Assembly: GCA_021647375.1 (NCBI GenBank)
Contig: JAKIUV010000031.1
Coordinates: 1 to 27,057 of the forward strand
Reading direction: 5' to 3'
Origin: Robiginitomaculum sp.
Lineage (GTDB): Bacteria > Pseudomonadota > Alphaproteobacteria > Caulobacterales > Maricaulaceae
Length of the DNA: 27,057 nt
Position numbers and translations under genes: made by a program. Of this stretch, positions 16,804 through 25,167 are shown piece after piece. A model generated the notes under the pieces. That model ran no database searches, had not been told where the DNA came from, and saw only the letters and a program-made list of their open reading frames with translations. Numbering within the stretch: position 1 is the stretch's first letter; each line of letters starts with the position of its first letter.

Positions 16804-18661
16804 ACTGCAATTCCGCGAGCCTTGCATAGAGGCCGCCGCGTTTTACCAGTTCACTATGGGTGCCTTGGCCGACGATTTTTCCGTCTTCTAGGACGATGAT
16901 GCGGTCGGCTTTTTTGACTGTGGCCAAGCGGTGGGCGATGACCAGGGTTGTGCGGTCTTTGGACAGGACGGCGAAAGCATTTTGCACGGCGCGTTCGCTT
17001 TCTGCATCAAGGGCGCTGGTGGCTTCGTCGAGCAATAATATTGGTGCGTCTCTGAGGATGGCGCGGGCGATGGCGATACGTTGTTGCTGACCGCCCGATA
17101 GGGTTAGTGCTTTTTCGCCGAGGTCTGTGTCATACCCGTCCGGTAATTTCATAATAAAATCATGGGCATAGGCGGCTTTGGCGGCGGCGACAACCTCGTC
17201 GTCGCTGGCACCGGCACGCCCGTAGCGGATATTATCCATGGCAGAGCCGGAGAACAAAGGCGTGGCCTGTTGCACAAAGGCGAATTGCTGGCGCAAGGTT
17301 TCCGGGGCAAGGTCTTTGATGGCTATACCGTCGATTTTTATCTGGCCAGATTGAGGGTCGTAGAACCTCAGTAGCAATTGGAACATGGTGGTTTTACCTG
17401 CTCCGGACGGGCCGACTAAGGCTACGGTTTCGCCGGGCTTGACCGAGAAATTTACATGGTCGAGCGCAGTCTCGTCTTGGCGGGTCGGGTAGGAGAAGGT
17501 TAAGTCTTGCACATCAATTGCGCCTTTGGCGTTGACGAGTACGGCAGGGTTTTCCGGTGCCGTAATTTGCGGGACTTCGCCCAAAAGCTCCACAATGCGC
17601 TCACTGGCGCCAGCGGCGCGCAGCAGGTCTGTCCATGTGGTGATAACGAAACCGAAATTGACCATGGCCATGACTGATAGAACCGCAAATTGGCCAATAT
17701 CCCCGGGGGACATTTTGCCAGCCGCCGCCTGATTGGCACCGTACCACAAGACGCAAATAACCCCGGCTTGTCCAAGGCCAAACATGATGAATGTCATAAC
17801 TGAACGTACAGCCAAGCGGGACTTTTGGGATTGATATGTGTTCTCGGCAGCTTCAGCAAAACGCGTGCGCTCTGTGTCTTCCTGGGTGAAAGCCTGTACG
17901 GTTTGGATGGAGGACAAGGTTTCGACGGCACGGGCGGATGCCGTGGCCAAATTATCTTGCCCTTCGCGGGAGTATTTCCGCACACGTTTTCCAAGGACAA
18001 TAGCCGGAATGATGATGAACGGGCCAATGGCCAACACCATCAGTGCCAATTTCCAACTGACCACAAACATGATAACCAAAGCACCCACACCTGTTACAAT
18101 AGAGCGCAAGGCAATGCTCATGCTGGAGCCAACTACGGTTTCGACCAACATGGTATCTGTGGTTAGGCGCGACAACACTTCTCCGGTGCGGACTTTTTCA
18201 AAAAAAACGGGGCTGAGGCCAGTAATGTGATTATACAGTGCCGTGCGTAAATCTGTGACGACGCGCTGTCCGAGAATACTGATCGTATAGAACCGCGCCG
18301 CGCCGAGAAGCGCCCCTAAACTGGTTATAACTATGAAGAAAACAAAATATATGCCGCGCCCGTCCGACGGATTAAAGCCTGCTATTTCACACAAATTCGC
18401 AGCATTTCCTGCAGCGCCAAACCCGCAATTGAGCATATACTTAAATGCAAATGTCATGACAAGACTGGTCATAGACGCCGTAAACAGGAAGAAAACAAAT
18501 AGTCCTAATAGCCCCGGATATTTGGTGATGAACGGCCATATCTTGCGCAGGGGTTTTAGGCTGCGGGATTTCTTGCGCTTGTTTTTGTCGCGCTCCATGT
18601 CTTGTACGAATTGGGCGCCGGCACTGCGGTCTATATTATTTGTGTTATTTGATATTTTCAT
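16787..18661 (-). CDS. ABC exporter, fused permease-ATPase (MsbA/multidrug type)
   Basis: Half-transporter of 624 residues that would dimerise in the inner membrane to export a lipid or hydrophobic substrate. A basic N-terminal tail (residues 23-40) precedes about six membrane spans (near 50-75, 103-122, 180-202, 205-224, 287-306 and 325-345). The nucleotide-binding domain has Walker A GPSGAGKT (417-424), signature LSGGQQQR (521-528), Walker B ILLLDEATSALD (541-552) and the switch histidine in VIAHRL (H577). The substrate cannot be told from sequence; relatives are annotated as MsbA-like or multidrug exporters. The start region has no strong Shine-Dalgarno site. An inverted-repeat element separates it from maoC upstream on the same strand. 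Confidence 0.93.
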   Translation of the reverse strand: MKISNNTNNIDRSAGAQFVQDMERDKNKRKKSRSLKPLRKIWPFITKYPGLLGLFVFFLFTASMTSLVMTFAFKYMLNCGFGAAGNAANLCEIAGFNPSDGRGIYFVFFIVITSLGALLGAARFYTISILGQRVVTDLRTALYNHITGLSPVFFEKVRTGEVLSRLTTDTMLVETVVGSSMSIALRSIVTGVGALVIMFVVSWKLALMVLAIGPFIIIPAIVLGKRVRKYSREGQDNLATASARAVETLSSIQTVQAFTQEDTERTRFAEAAENTYQSQKSRLAVRSVMTFIMFGLGQAGVICVLWYGANQAAAGKMSPGDIGQFAVLSVMAMVNFGFVITTWTDLLRAAGASERIVELLGEVPQITAPENPAVLVNAKGAIDVQDLTFSYPTRQDETALDHVNFSVKPGETVALVGPSGAGKTTMFQLLLRFYDPQSGQIKIDGIAIKDLAPETLRQQFAFVQQATPLFSGSAMDNIRYGRAGASDDEVVAAAKAAYAHDFIMKLPDGYDTDLGEKALTLSGGQQQRIAIARAILRDAPILLLDEATSALDAESERAVQNAFAVLSKDRTTLVIAHRLATVKKADRIIVLEDGKIVGQGTHSELVKRGGLYARLAELQFNLED

Positions 18662-18741
18662 AAGGTCTATCTAATGCGCTCCGTCTTAGATGCAATGCAA
18701 AAATTTGGTTTAGCAAGCATTCAAATTTGTCCACCCCTCAT

Positions 18742-18856
18742 TGTCATCCCGGCCAAGCCGCTCTTGCGGCGCAGAGCCGGGACCTCATAGCTAAGCCTAT
18801 CCTACGAGGTCCCGGGTGACCGTAGGGAATGCCTCTCGTGCAAGCCCGGGATGACA
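18742..18856. repeat. inverted-repeat element C (GTCATCCCGG type)
   Basis: Ends are TGTCATCCCGG (18742-18752) and CCGGGATGACA (18846-18856), exact complements. An inner pair, CCGGGACCTC (18777-18786) and GAGGTCCCGG (18806-18815), forms a second stem over a 19-base loop. Repeats with GTCATCCCGG ends are common in intergenic DNA of alphaproteobacteria. It fills most of the 209-base gap between maoC (3' end) and the ABC exporter (5' end). Confidence 0.85.
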
Positions 18857-18870
18857 GAAAAAAAGTGTTT

Positions 18871-19323
18871 TTACTTTCCTTTGCGTTTCATCAAAGCCGC
18901 TCTGTGACAGATAGCTACCAATTTATTGTCTTGATTATAAGCGCGGTGGATGAAGGTGATTATGCCTTGGGTGGGGCGGGACTTGCTGGCGCGAGCGCTG
19001 GCGACTTCGGTAGTTACATGGATGGTGTCGCCGTGAAACACGGGGTGGGGGAATTTGGTGTCGCTCATGCCAAGATTACCCACCGTGGTGCCCAGTGTGG
19101 TATCGCCCACAGAAATCCCTATCATCAAACCAAGGGTGAAAATGGAATTGACCAATGGCTTGCCGAACTCTGTATTTTTGGCAAATTCATGGTCGATGTG
19201 TAGGGGTTGTGGATTCAGGGTCATGTTGGAGAACAGCATATTGTCGCTCTCGGTGACGGTGCGGCGCAATTCATGTTCAAACACATGTCCCACAACAAAT
19301 TCATCAAAATATAATCCAGCCAT
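18871..19323 (-). CDS. MaoC-family hotdog-fold dehydratase
   Basis: A 150-residue single-hotdog protein of the MaoC/(R)-enoyl-CoA hydratase superfamily, which adds or removes water on acyl-CoA thioesters. The hydratase segment is SNMTLNPQPLHIDHEFAKN (residues 32-50), with the conserved asparagine and histidine of the active-site loop, then FGKPLVNSIFTLGLMIG. Substrate is not predictable; mesaconyl-CoA-type and enoyl-CoA hydratases are both possible. GGGGA about nine bases before ATG 19323 is a plausible ribosome site that overlaps the end of ubiX, and only three bases separate the genes. It is therefore probably the last gene of an accD-folC-ubiX-maoC transcription unit. Confidence 0.88.
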   Translation of the reverse strand: MAGLYFDEFVVGHVFEHELRRTVTESDNMLFSNMTLNPQPLHIDHEFAKNTEFGKPLVNSIFTLGLMIGISVGDTTLGTTVGNLGMSDTKFPHPVFHGDTIHVTTEVASARASKSRPTQGIITFIHRAYNQDNKLVAICHRAALMKRKGK

Positions 19324-19326
19324 AAC

Positions 19327-19911
19327 TTATTTCCCCAAACCTTTACCTAAACCCTGCCAAACTTTCAAATGCTCTGGCACTTCAATACCAAATCCGTCTA
19401 GCACTTGCGCATTGGTCTGGTCGACCATTTCTTCAATAGATGTTGGCTTACTATAAAAAGCGGGTACAGGCGGCGCGACAATGGCTCCTATCTCTGTGAC
19501 CAAAGCCATATTGCGTAGATGCCCAAGGTGCAACGGCGTCTCGCGTACCATCAAAACCAGCCGCCTACGTTCCTTAAGGCACACATCCGCCGCCCGCGAA
19601 ATCAACGTGCCGCAAATGCCGTTGGCAATGCTGGCCATAGTTTTCACCGAACACGGCGCAATCACCATGCCGTCAATTTTATAAGAACCGCTGGCAATAC
19701 AAGCGCCAATATCGCCGTCCATATGCACATGGTCGGCGAGGATATGGACGGCGGCTTTGTCTATGCCCAATTCGTGGCGAATATTCATCCACCCGGCAGA
19801 CGAGACGATAAGGTGCGTTTCCACATTCTTTATCCCTTGCAACATAGATAACATGCGCACACCGTAAACTGCCCCGCTCGCTCCGCTAATACCAATGATC
19901 ATTTTTTTCAT
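19327..19911 (-). CDS. ubiX: flavin prenyltransferase UbiX
   Basis: Makes prenylated FMN, the cofactor of UbiD-type decarboxylases (ubiquinone synthesis and others). The 194-residue protein has the N-terminal FMN loop MIIGISGASGAVYG, the central MVIAPCSVKTMASIANG and the signature RAADVCLKERRRLVLMVRET followed by PLHLGHLRNM, then the C-terminal PPVPAFYSKPTSIEEMVD. I chose ATG 19911 (MKKMIIGISGASG) because the family begins here; a longer in-frame start adds 39 unlike residues. The Shine-Dalgarno site is weak. No ubiD is visible in this window. It lies 73 bases after folC on the same strand. Confidence 0.95.
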   Translation of the reverse strand: MKKMIIGISGASGAVYGVRMLSMLQGIKNVETHLIVSSAGWMNIRHELGIDKAAVHILADHVHMDGDIGACIASGSYKIDGMVIAPCSVKTMASIANGICGTLISRAADVCLKERRRLVLMVRETPLHLGHLRNMALVTEIGAIVAPPVPAFYSKPTSIEEMVDQTNAQVLDGFGIEVPEHLKVWQGLGKGLGK

Positions 19912-19984
19912 GTAGGTGTTATGCCTTTTGTGCGGTAAATTTTCCAGAGTTATTGTTGGGGCTGTAATTCTGATATAGAGCCAC

Positions 19985-21307
19985 TTAGCCTTGTCCCAAT
20001 ACACTACCTGCGAGGTAAAGCGAGCCACATATAAGGATACGGGGTGAGGGGTTTAGTTTTGCTTTGCCAGCGGCTTGGATGATTGTCGTGATGGCGGCTG
20101 TAACATTATCGCTGGCCTCGGCTTTGATACCGCGTCCTTTGGCGATGTCTATCAGGTTTTCTTGGGATAAGCTGGCATGATCTTCTATGGGCACGGCGAC
20201 AAGTTTTTGTGCCAGTCCCTCAAATGCATTTAAAAACCCCGGCGCATCTTTATTGGCGAGCATGCCCATAATCAGGACGAGGGGGCGGGGTTCTTGCGCG
20301 TCAAGCTCTGCCATAGCGCTCGCCAATGCCCTTGCAGCATGTGGGTTGTGCCCGCCGTCGAGCCATAGCTGCGCCCCCGCTTCGTTGGCTATTTCGGCCA
20401 AGGGGCCACTGCTTAAGGGCTGTAACCGGGCGGGCCAACTTGCGGTTTCTATGCCTTTGGCGATAGCTTGTTCGTCGATTTGCATGGATTTTGCCACTGC
20501 TACAGCTAGACCTGCATTACTAATTTGATGTGCGCCGCGCAGTGCGGGAAGCGGCAAATCAAGCAGGCTGTTATCGTCCTCGAACACCAAGCGGCCTTGC
20601 TGGGCATAGGCACTGAAATGCTCGCCCATATTTTGTAGTTTACAGTGGGTTTTGGTGGCTTCGCCGTCCAGTACTGCGCGTACCAAGTCTGATTGTTCAG
20701 CCGAGAAGGCGGGAACATGCTGCTTGAATACCCCGGCTTTTTCGCGCGCGATTTGAGCAAGATCTCTGCCTAAAAATTCTGCGTGGTCGTAGTCAATAGG
20801 CGTTATAACAGTGGCGGCAGGGTGGTCAATAACATTGGTGGCGTCAAAGCGCCCTCCTAGTCCAACCTCCAAGATTAATAAATCGGCGGAAGTCTCTGAA
20901 AAAGCTAGGAAAGCGGCTGCTGTTGTGGCTTCAAAAAACGACAATGGCTGCCCATCATTTGCTTGTTGAACCCGGGCTAAAATATCCAATAACTTTGCCT
21001 CGTCAATCATTTTACCTGCGAGCACTATGCGCTCACAAAAACTGACCAGATGCGGCGAGGTATAGACATGTACGCGCAAACCTTGAGCCTCGGCCATAGC
21101 GCGCAAGAATGCGGTTGTAGAGCCTTTGCCGTTAGTGCCAGCGATATGGATTGTTGGTGGGAGTTTGTGTTGTGGATTGTCCAGGGCTGTAAGCACGTTT
21201 TCTATGCGCGATAATCCCAAATCTATCTTTTTTGGGTGCAGATGTTCTAACGCCCGGAGCGCCCTTTGTAAAGCCTCGCTGTCTTTGCGCATTAACTTTG
21301 GACGCAC
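19985..21307 (-). CDS. folC: bifunctional dihydrofolate synthase / folylpolyglutamate synthase
   Basis: Joins dihydropteroate to glutamate and then lengthens the glutamate tail of folates, in the cytoplasm. The 440-residue Mur-ligase-like protein has the P-loop HIAGTNGKGSTT (54-65), the metal/ATP segment LEVGLGGRFDATNV (146-159), DYDHAEFLG, and WLDGGHNPHAA (315-325) in the C-terminal domain. The start could be GTG 21307, four bases after the accD stop, or ATG 21292 (MRKDSEALQRAL); neither has a strong ribosome site. The accD-folC order on one strand is common in alphaproteobacteria. Confidence 0.95.
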   Translation of the reverse strand: MRPKLMRKDSEALQRALRALEHLHPKKIDLGLSRIENVLTALDNPQHKLPPTIHIAGTNGKGSTTAFLRAMAEAQGLRVHVYTSPHLVSFCERIVLAGKMIDEAKLLDILARVQQANDGQPLSFFEATTAAAFLAFSETSADLLILEVGLGGRFDATNVIDHPAATVITPIDYDHAEFLGRDLAQIAREKAGVFKQHVPAFSAEQSDLVRAVLDGEATKTHCKLQNMGEHFSAYAQQGRLVFEDDNSLLDLPLPALRGAHQISNAGLAVAVAKSMQIDEQAIAKGIETASWPARLQPLSSGPLAEIANEAGAQLWLDGGHNPHAARALASAMAELDAQEPRPLVLIMGMLANKDAPGFLNAFEGLAQKLVAVPIEDHASLSQENLIDIAKGRGIKAEASDNVTAAITTIIQAAGKAKLNPSPRILICGSLYLAGSVLGQG

Positions 21308-21311
21308 AGCT

Positions 21312-22190
21312 TTAAGCTTCTTCGAGTGCTTTGGACGGTGTACGCTTCTTGTTCATAAGAACCGACAGGATTTTACCTAACGCCACGCGCATATCTTTAC
21401 GGTGTACGACCTGGTCGATCATGCCCTTTGCTTGTAGATATTCTGAACGCTGAAAGCCTTCGGGCAGTTTTTCGCGGATGGTTTGCTCGATAACCCGTGG
21501 GCCAGCAAAACAAATCAGCGCATCCGGTTCGGCCAAATGCACATCACCGATCATGGCATAGCTCGCCGTAACACCGCCTGTGGTCGGGTCGGTGAGAACG
21601 ACGATATAGGGCAGGCCTGCTTCGCGCAGTTCCTGCACACCAATTGTGGTGCGCGGTAACTGCATGAGAGATAAGGCACCTTCTTGCATACGGGCGCCGC
21701 CAGCCGCCGTGAACGCCACCATGGGTAGGCCGCGCGCTACGGCTTGTTCGCAAGCCGTGATAAAGGCATCACCAGCAGCCATGCCCAGAGAACCGCCCAT
21801 AAAGGCGAAATTTTGTACCAACACCAATGTTTCAATACCTTCGATGTGCCCTACGGCAATAGCGACGGCGTCGTCCATACCGGTTTTAGCGCGAGCAGTT
21901 TTCAGCCGTTCAGTGTATTTGCGGTCATCTTTGAATTTCAACGGGTCTGTTGGTGCTTTGGGGGTTTCCAGAGTTTCATACTTACCGTCGTCAAATGTAT
22001 AAGCAAGCCGGTATTCAGGGCCAATACGCATATGGTGCCCGGCAGGGGTGACGTGCAGTGCCGCTTCAAGGTCGGCATGAAACACCATCTCACCAGACTT
22101 TGGACACTTGACCCATAGATTGTCAGGGGTGTCGCGTTTGGTGAAAATTTTCTTTACGCCCGGTGGCGTGAGTTTTGATAACCAGTTCAT
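21312..22190 (-). CDS. accD: acetyl-CoA carboxylase carboxyltransferase subunit beta
   Basis: With AccA, moves the carboxyl group from carboxybiotin to acetyl-CoA to make malonyl-CoA for fatty acid synthesis. The 292-residue protein has the crotonase-like core with FAFMGGSLGMAAGDA, TAAGGARMQEGALSLMQ and DPTTGGVTASYAMIGD. The N-terminal zinc ribbon has decayed: where E. coli has four cysteines, only C29 of WVKCPKSGEMVFH remains. I believe this is usual in alphaproteobacterial AccD. AGG about six bases before ATG 22190 supports the start. In many alphaproteobacteria trpFBA lies upstream; here the upstream neighbour is a divergent glycosyltransferase instead. Confidence 0.96.
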   Translation of the reverse strand: MNWLSKLTPPGVKKIFTKRDTPDNLWVKCPKSGEMVFHADLEAALHVTPAGHHMRIGPEYRLAYTFDDGKYETLETPKAPTDPLKFKDDRKYTERLKTARAKTGMDDAVAIAVGHIEGIETLVLVQNFAFMGGSLGMAAGDAFITACEQAVARGLPMVAFTAAGGARMQEGALSLMQLPRTTIGVQELREAGLPYIVVLTDPTTGGVTASYAMIGDVHLAEPDALICFAGPRVIEQTIREKLPEGFQRSEYLQAKGMIDQVVHRKDMRVALGKILSVLMNKKRTPSKALEEA

Positions 22191-22474
22191 GGGATGCCTT
22201 TAGCGGGTTTGGGATTGTGGGGCAAGTGGTGTGTGAGCAAATTGGAGAGTTGCAATAAATATAGTTTACATATTCATTTTATCATCCAGATCGTCGTCAT
22301 GTGCCACAGCACTGATTTTTATTGCAATCGCGCGCTTTGGTTCTTTTTTGTGCATATTCATGTAATTTACCTAATCAAGGTAGGGTGATAATGCAATGAT
22401 AAATAACTTGCGGTAAAGGACACGGTCGTTATAGGTTCAGCCTGCTTTTATTGGATTTTTTTGAGTAGTTTTGT
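22191..22474. other. divergent intergenic region, no gene seen
   Basis: A 284-base gap between divergent accD and the glycosyltransferase gene, AT-rich in its middle (22255-22290). It should hold promoters in both directions. The open frames here are short, lack ribosome sites and look like nothing known. I see no riboswitch, tRNA or clear palindrome. Confidence 0.6.
22408..22435 (+). promoter_or_regulatory. possible promoter for the polysaccharide cluster
   Basis: TTGCGG (22408-22413) and TATAGG (22430-22435) are spaced by 16 bases and lie about 40 bases before the glycosyltransferase start. The match to a sigma-70 consensus is only partial. Confidence 0.3.
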
Positions 22475-23848
22475 ATGCCTGCAAAATCATTGCTTTCTCG
22501 ACTAAAGACAAAACTTGTCAAAACCCGTCTTGCGCAATCGCTGTATGTCTTTCTAGTGATGTTTGGCTGGAAGAAAGACCGGGATTTATTGCGCCGTATT
22601 AGTCCGCACCAAAAGATTGCGCCGACTTGGTCTGAGGGGGACGATTTATCTGAAACAACCGGGTGGCACGATATTGAGATTGAACTGCCTAAAGTCAATT
22701 ATAACACAAATCACAAGCCAAAAATTCTGTTCTTGAACTCCATGGGTGGCAGTATGTCTCGGTTGTCGCGGGCGCTTATGGTTCACGAAAACATCGAGGC
22801 TAGTTGCTATATTAATGCTTATTTCCCGCCCCGAAATATGGTGCATCCGCTTGAGACCAATGTTAACGGTGTTTTTACCCACCAAGAATGGCGGGATTTT
22901 ATGGTTTGGGCTGTGAAAGAACATGATATTGTCCAGTCAACCACACTGCCAACCTGGCCTGCGGTTGCGGAATGTTATGATTGGCTGACGGATACTTTGG
23001 GGCAGCGACATATCTGGCGATGCACGGGTTTTGTACATCATTATTTGTTAAACGAAGACGTATTGCCTATAAATGTATACCAAAAAGACTTGGATATAGA
23101 CGATATTCCCGGCACCAAGACGTATTCGGGCAAGTCGTTTCCAATTGAGACCAACCGTTTTCAGTTAGGTGATAATACCCTGTTTTATTCTTCCCCGGAA
23201 AAAGGTGTGTATTTTGAGGGGGCGCATAAATACTGGTTGCCGTCTATCCGGTGTCCGGAAAAGTTTCATCTTAGTGGAAATATTCCAAATCCGGACAAGT
23301 CTAGGCCCATAAGAATATATGTGCCGAACCATTCCCGTGCCATGTTTAAGGGTATGGATCATATTTTAGCTACATTGGAAAGGCTGAAAAATAGCGGGCG
23401 GAACATAGATGTTATTACGCCGGATAATGTCGGCAAGTATTTCCCCGATATAAATGGCTTTAAAGACCATTTCGGCACGGAAAGTGCGAATGGCGCTTAT
23501 CCTATCCCCAACCATTATATACCGTCCGTATTGTGCCGCATAGACTTGGTCATTGACCAGATTGTTATGGGCTCTTACGGCAATACAGGTATTGAAGCTA
23601 TGATGTGCGGGAAACCTGTCATTGGGCAAAGAAATTATGATGAAATTAAAGACAGCCCCATTGTTAATGTAAATCACGATACTTTAATGCTAGAGCTGGA
23701 AAACTTGCTGGACAACCCCGGAAAATGGGCTGGACTTGGTGCGGCGGGTAGAAAATGGGCGACCCGGCACCATTCCCCACAAGCTGTCGCAAAAATTGCC
23801 GCCAAACAATATGATAGAATATTACAATCCAGTTCGGGTGAATTGTAA
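22475..23848 (+). CDS. GT-B-like glycosyltransferase, family not recognised
   Basis: A 457-residue cytosolic protein. The best evidence for function is the C-terminal segment VIDQIVMGSYGNTGIEAMMC followed by GKPVIGQRNYDE (about residues 360-388), the nucleotide-sugar-binding pattern of GT-B glycosyltransferases, and the closing helix region (LLDNPGKWAGLGAAGRKW). An N-terminal half with KPKILFLNSMGGSMSRLSRAL would be the acceptor domain. The N-terminus is basic and partly hydrophobic (LAQSLYVFLVMFGWKK), suggesting membrane association. The start has no clear ribosome site; MFGWKKDR (ATG 22559) is an alternative. Followed after 131 bases by sugar-modifying genes, it probably adds a sugar to a surface glycan. 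Donor and acceptor are unknown. Confidence 0.75.
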   Translation: MPAKSLLSRLKTKLVKTRLAQSLYVFLVMFGWKKDRDLLRRISPHQKIAPTWSEGDDLSETTGWHDIEIELPKVNYNTNHKPKILFLNSMGGSMSRLSRALMVHENIEASCYINAYFPPRNMVHPLETNVNGVFTHQEWRDFMVWAVKEHDIVQSTTLPTWPAVAECYDWLTDTLGQRHIWRCTGFVHHYLLNEDVLPINVYQKDLDIDDIPGTKTYSGKSFPIETNRFQLGDNTLFYSSPEKGVYFEGAHKYWLPSIRCPEKFHLSGNIPNPDKSRPIRIYVPNHSRAMFKGMDHILATLERLKNSGRNIDVITPDNVGKYFPDINGFKDHFGTESANGAYPIPNHYIPSVLCRIDLVIDQIVMGSYGNTGIEAMMCGKPVIGQRNYDEIKDSPIVNVNHDTLMLELENLLDNPGKWAGLGAAGRKWATRHHSPQAVAKIAAKQYDRILQSSSGEL

Positions 23849-23861
23849 CACGAATTTACAG

Positions 23862-23890
23862 TTGACGTGTAAAGCGGAATGGACTTAAAG
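23862..23890 (+). promoter_or_regulatory. weak candidate promoter before the DegT gene
   Basis: TTGACG (23862-23867) is followed 17 bases later by TTAAAG (23885-23890), in the 131-base gap before the aminotransferase gene. The -35 is good and the -10 poor. Read-through from the glycosyltransferase gene is equally possible. Confidence 0.22.
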
Positions 23891-23979
23891 AACAACTTCA
23901 TTATTAGGGGCAATGCAGAGTTTCAGTTCTATGATTCTGCGCCTGTAAAAAGGTATAAAAGCGAATAAGAGGTATCAAT

Positions 23980-25125
23980 ATGTATGTTAAAGTAGCATCG
24001 CCGTTTATCGGTGACGAAGAAATTAATGGCGTGGCGGAGGTTTTGCGCTCTGGACGTTATATGTCAGGACCTCGGGTTGAAGAGTTTGAGAAAAAATTCG
24101 CAGATTTTATTGGTGTTGAACACGCAGTCGCTGTCAGCAACGGTACATTTGCTATTCAGGCGGCATTGGCGGCCATGGACCTTCAGCCCGGCGACGAGAT
24201 TATTGTCCCGGCCTTGACGTTCTTCTCTACGGCGACAGCGGTTATTCACCAAGGCCGCGTGCCCGTATTCGCCGATATTACCTTTGATAATTTCTCACTC
24301 GACGCATCTGATTTACAACGCGCACTCACCCCGCGTACCAAGGGCATCATTCCGGTTCATTATTTCGGACACAGTGCCGATATGGATCCGATCAATAAAT
24401 TCGCCAAAGAAAACGGCCTGTATGTGATCGAAGATTGCGCCCAGTCCCACGGCACCAAATATAACGGCAAAGTGGCGGGATCGCTCGGTGATATGGGCGC
24501 GTTTTCGTTCTTCGCCACCAAGCAAATGACTACGGGCGAGGGCGGCATCATCACCCTGAACGACGGCGATAAAGCGGACTTCCTGCGCAGTTTCCGTTCC
24601 CACGGTATGACCGGGCGCCATGACCACGGTATTCTCGGCTATAATGGTCGCATGACCGAGATTAGTGCCGCGATTGGTTTGGCGCAGTTGGAACGCCTAG
24701 ACGGCCTCAATAAGCGCCGGATTAGCGCCACCCACGAGATTATGAAGCGCATCAAAGATGTGCCGTGGTTGACCATCCCGCAAGTGCCGCAACACGTAAA
24801 GCACACCTATTTCTGGCTCCATATCCTGATTGACGAGGACAAATTGGGCATGACGACGGCTGAACTTATCCCGTATTTGCGCGAAAAGGGTATCGAAACC
24901 CGCAATCGTTATGTGGAGCCTCTGTATAAACAACCGATTCTCTCAGGCGAGGGCATTTCGCCTCTCTTAAAGCTGTTCGCTGGCGATAACCTACCGGACT
25001 ACGCCAATATGAACCTGCCAAATGTTGAGAAAATCGCGGGTTCTGTAATCGGACTGCCAAATCGTCCCGATATGAGCCAAGAAGAAATTGACTATGTGGT
25101 GAAAATCATTAAGGAAATCGCATAA
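23980..25125 (+). CDS. DegT/DnrJ/EryC1/StrS family nucleotide-sugar aminotransferase
   Basis: PLP-dependent transfer of an amino group, usually from glutamate, to a keto-sugar nucleotide for a surface glycan. The 381-residue protein has SNGTFAIQAAL (PLP phosphate side), DEIIVPALTFFSTATAV, the ring-stacking region VIEDCAQSHGTKYNGK and the Schiff-base lysine K181 in FSFFATKQMTTGEGG, then NGRMTEISAAIGLAQLERL. Length is standard. AGAGG about seven bases before ATG 23980 supports the start. It is the second gene of the plus-strand cluster, with the epimerase gene 42 bases downstream. Which sugar is aminated cannot be told from sequence. Confidence 0.94.
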   Translation: MYVKVASPFIGDEEINGVAEVLRSGRYMSGPRVEEFEKKFADFIGVEHAVAVSNGTFAIQAALAAMDLQPGDEIIVPALTFFSTATAVIHQGRVPVFADITFDNFSLDASDLQRALTPRTKGIIPVHYFGHSADMDPINKFAKENGLYVIEDCAQSHGTKYNGKVAGSLGDMGAFSFFATKQMTTGEGGIITLNDGDKADFLRSFRSHGMTGRHDHGILGYNGRMTEISAAIGLAQLERLDGLNKRRISATHEIMKRIKDVPWLTIPQVPQHVKHTYFWLHILIDEDKLGMTTAELIPYLREKGIETRNRYVEPLYKQPILSGEGISPLLKLFAGDNLPDYANMNLPNVEKIAGSVIGLPNRPDMSQEEIDYVVKIIKEIA

Positions 25126-25167
25126 ATTAGCTAAACCTAATAAACAAAGATAGATAAGGGCATTCCT

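Noticed and set aside
18840..18870. Element C plus adjacent A-run as an intrinsic terminator for maoC
   Set aside because: On the minus strand the T-run comes before the hairpin, the wrong order for a standard terminator of maoC.
22194..22388. Small open frame in the accD/glycosyltransferase gap
   Set aside because: No ribosome site, AT-rich composition and no resemblance to known small proteins.
23953..23958. TATAAA as a -10 box just before the DegT gene
   Set aside because: It sits about 20 bases before the start codon and has no -35 partner; too close to the ribosome site to be convincing.
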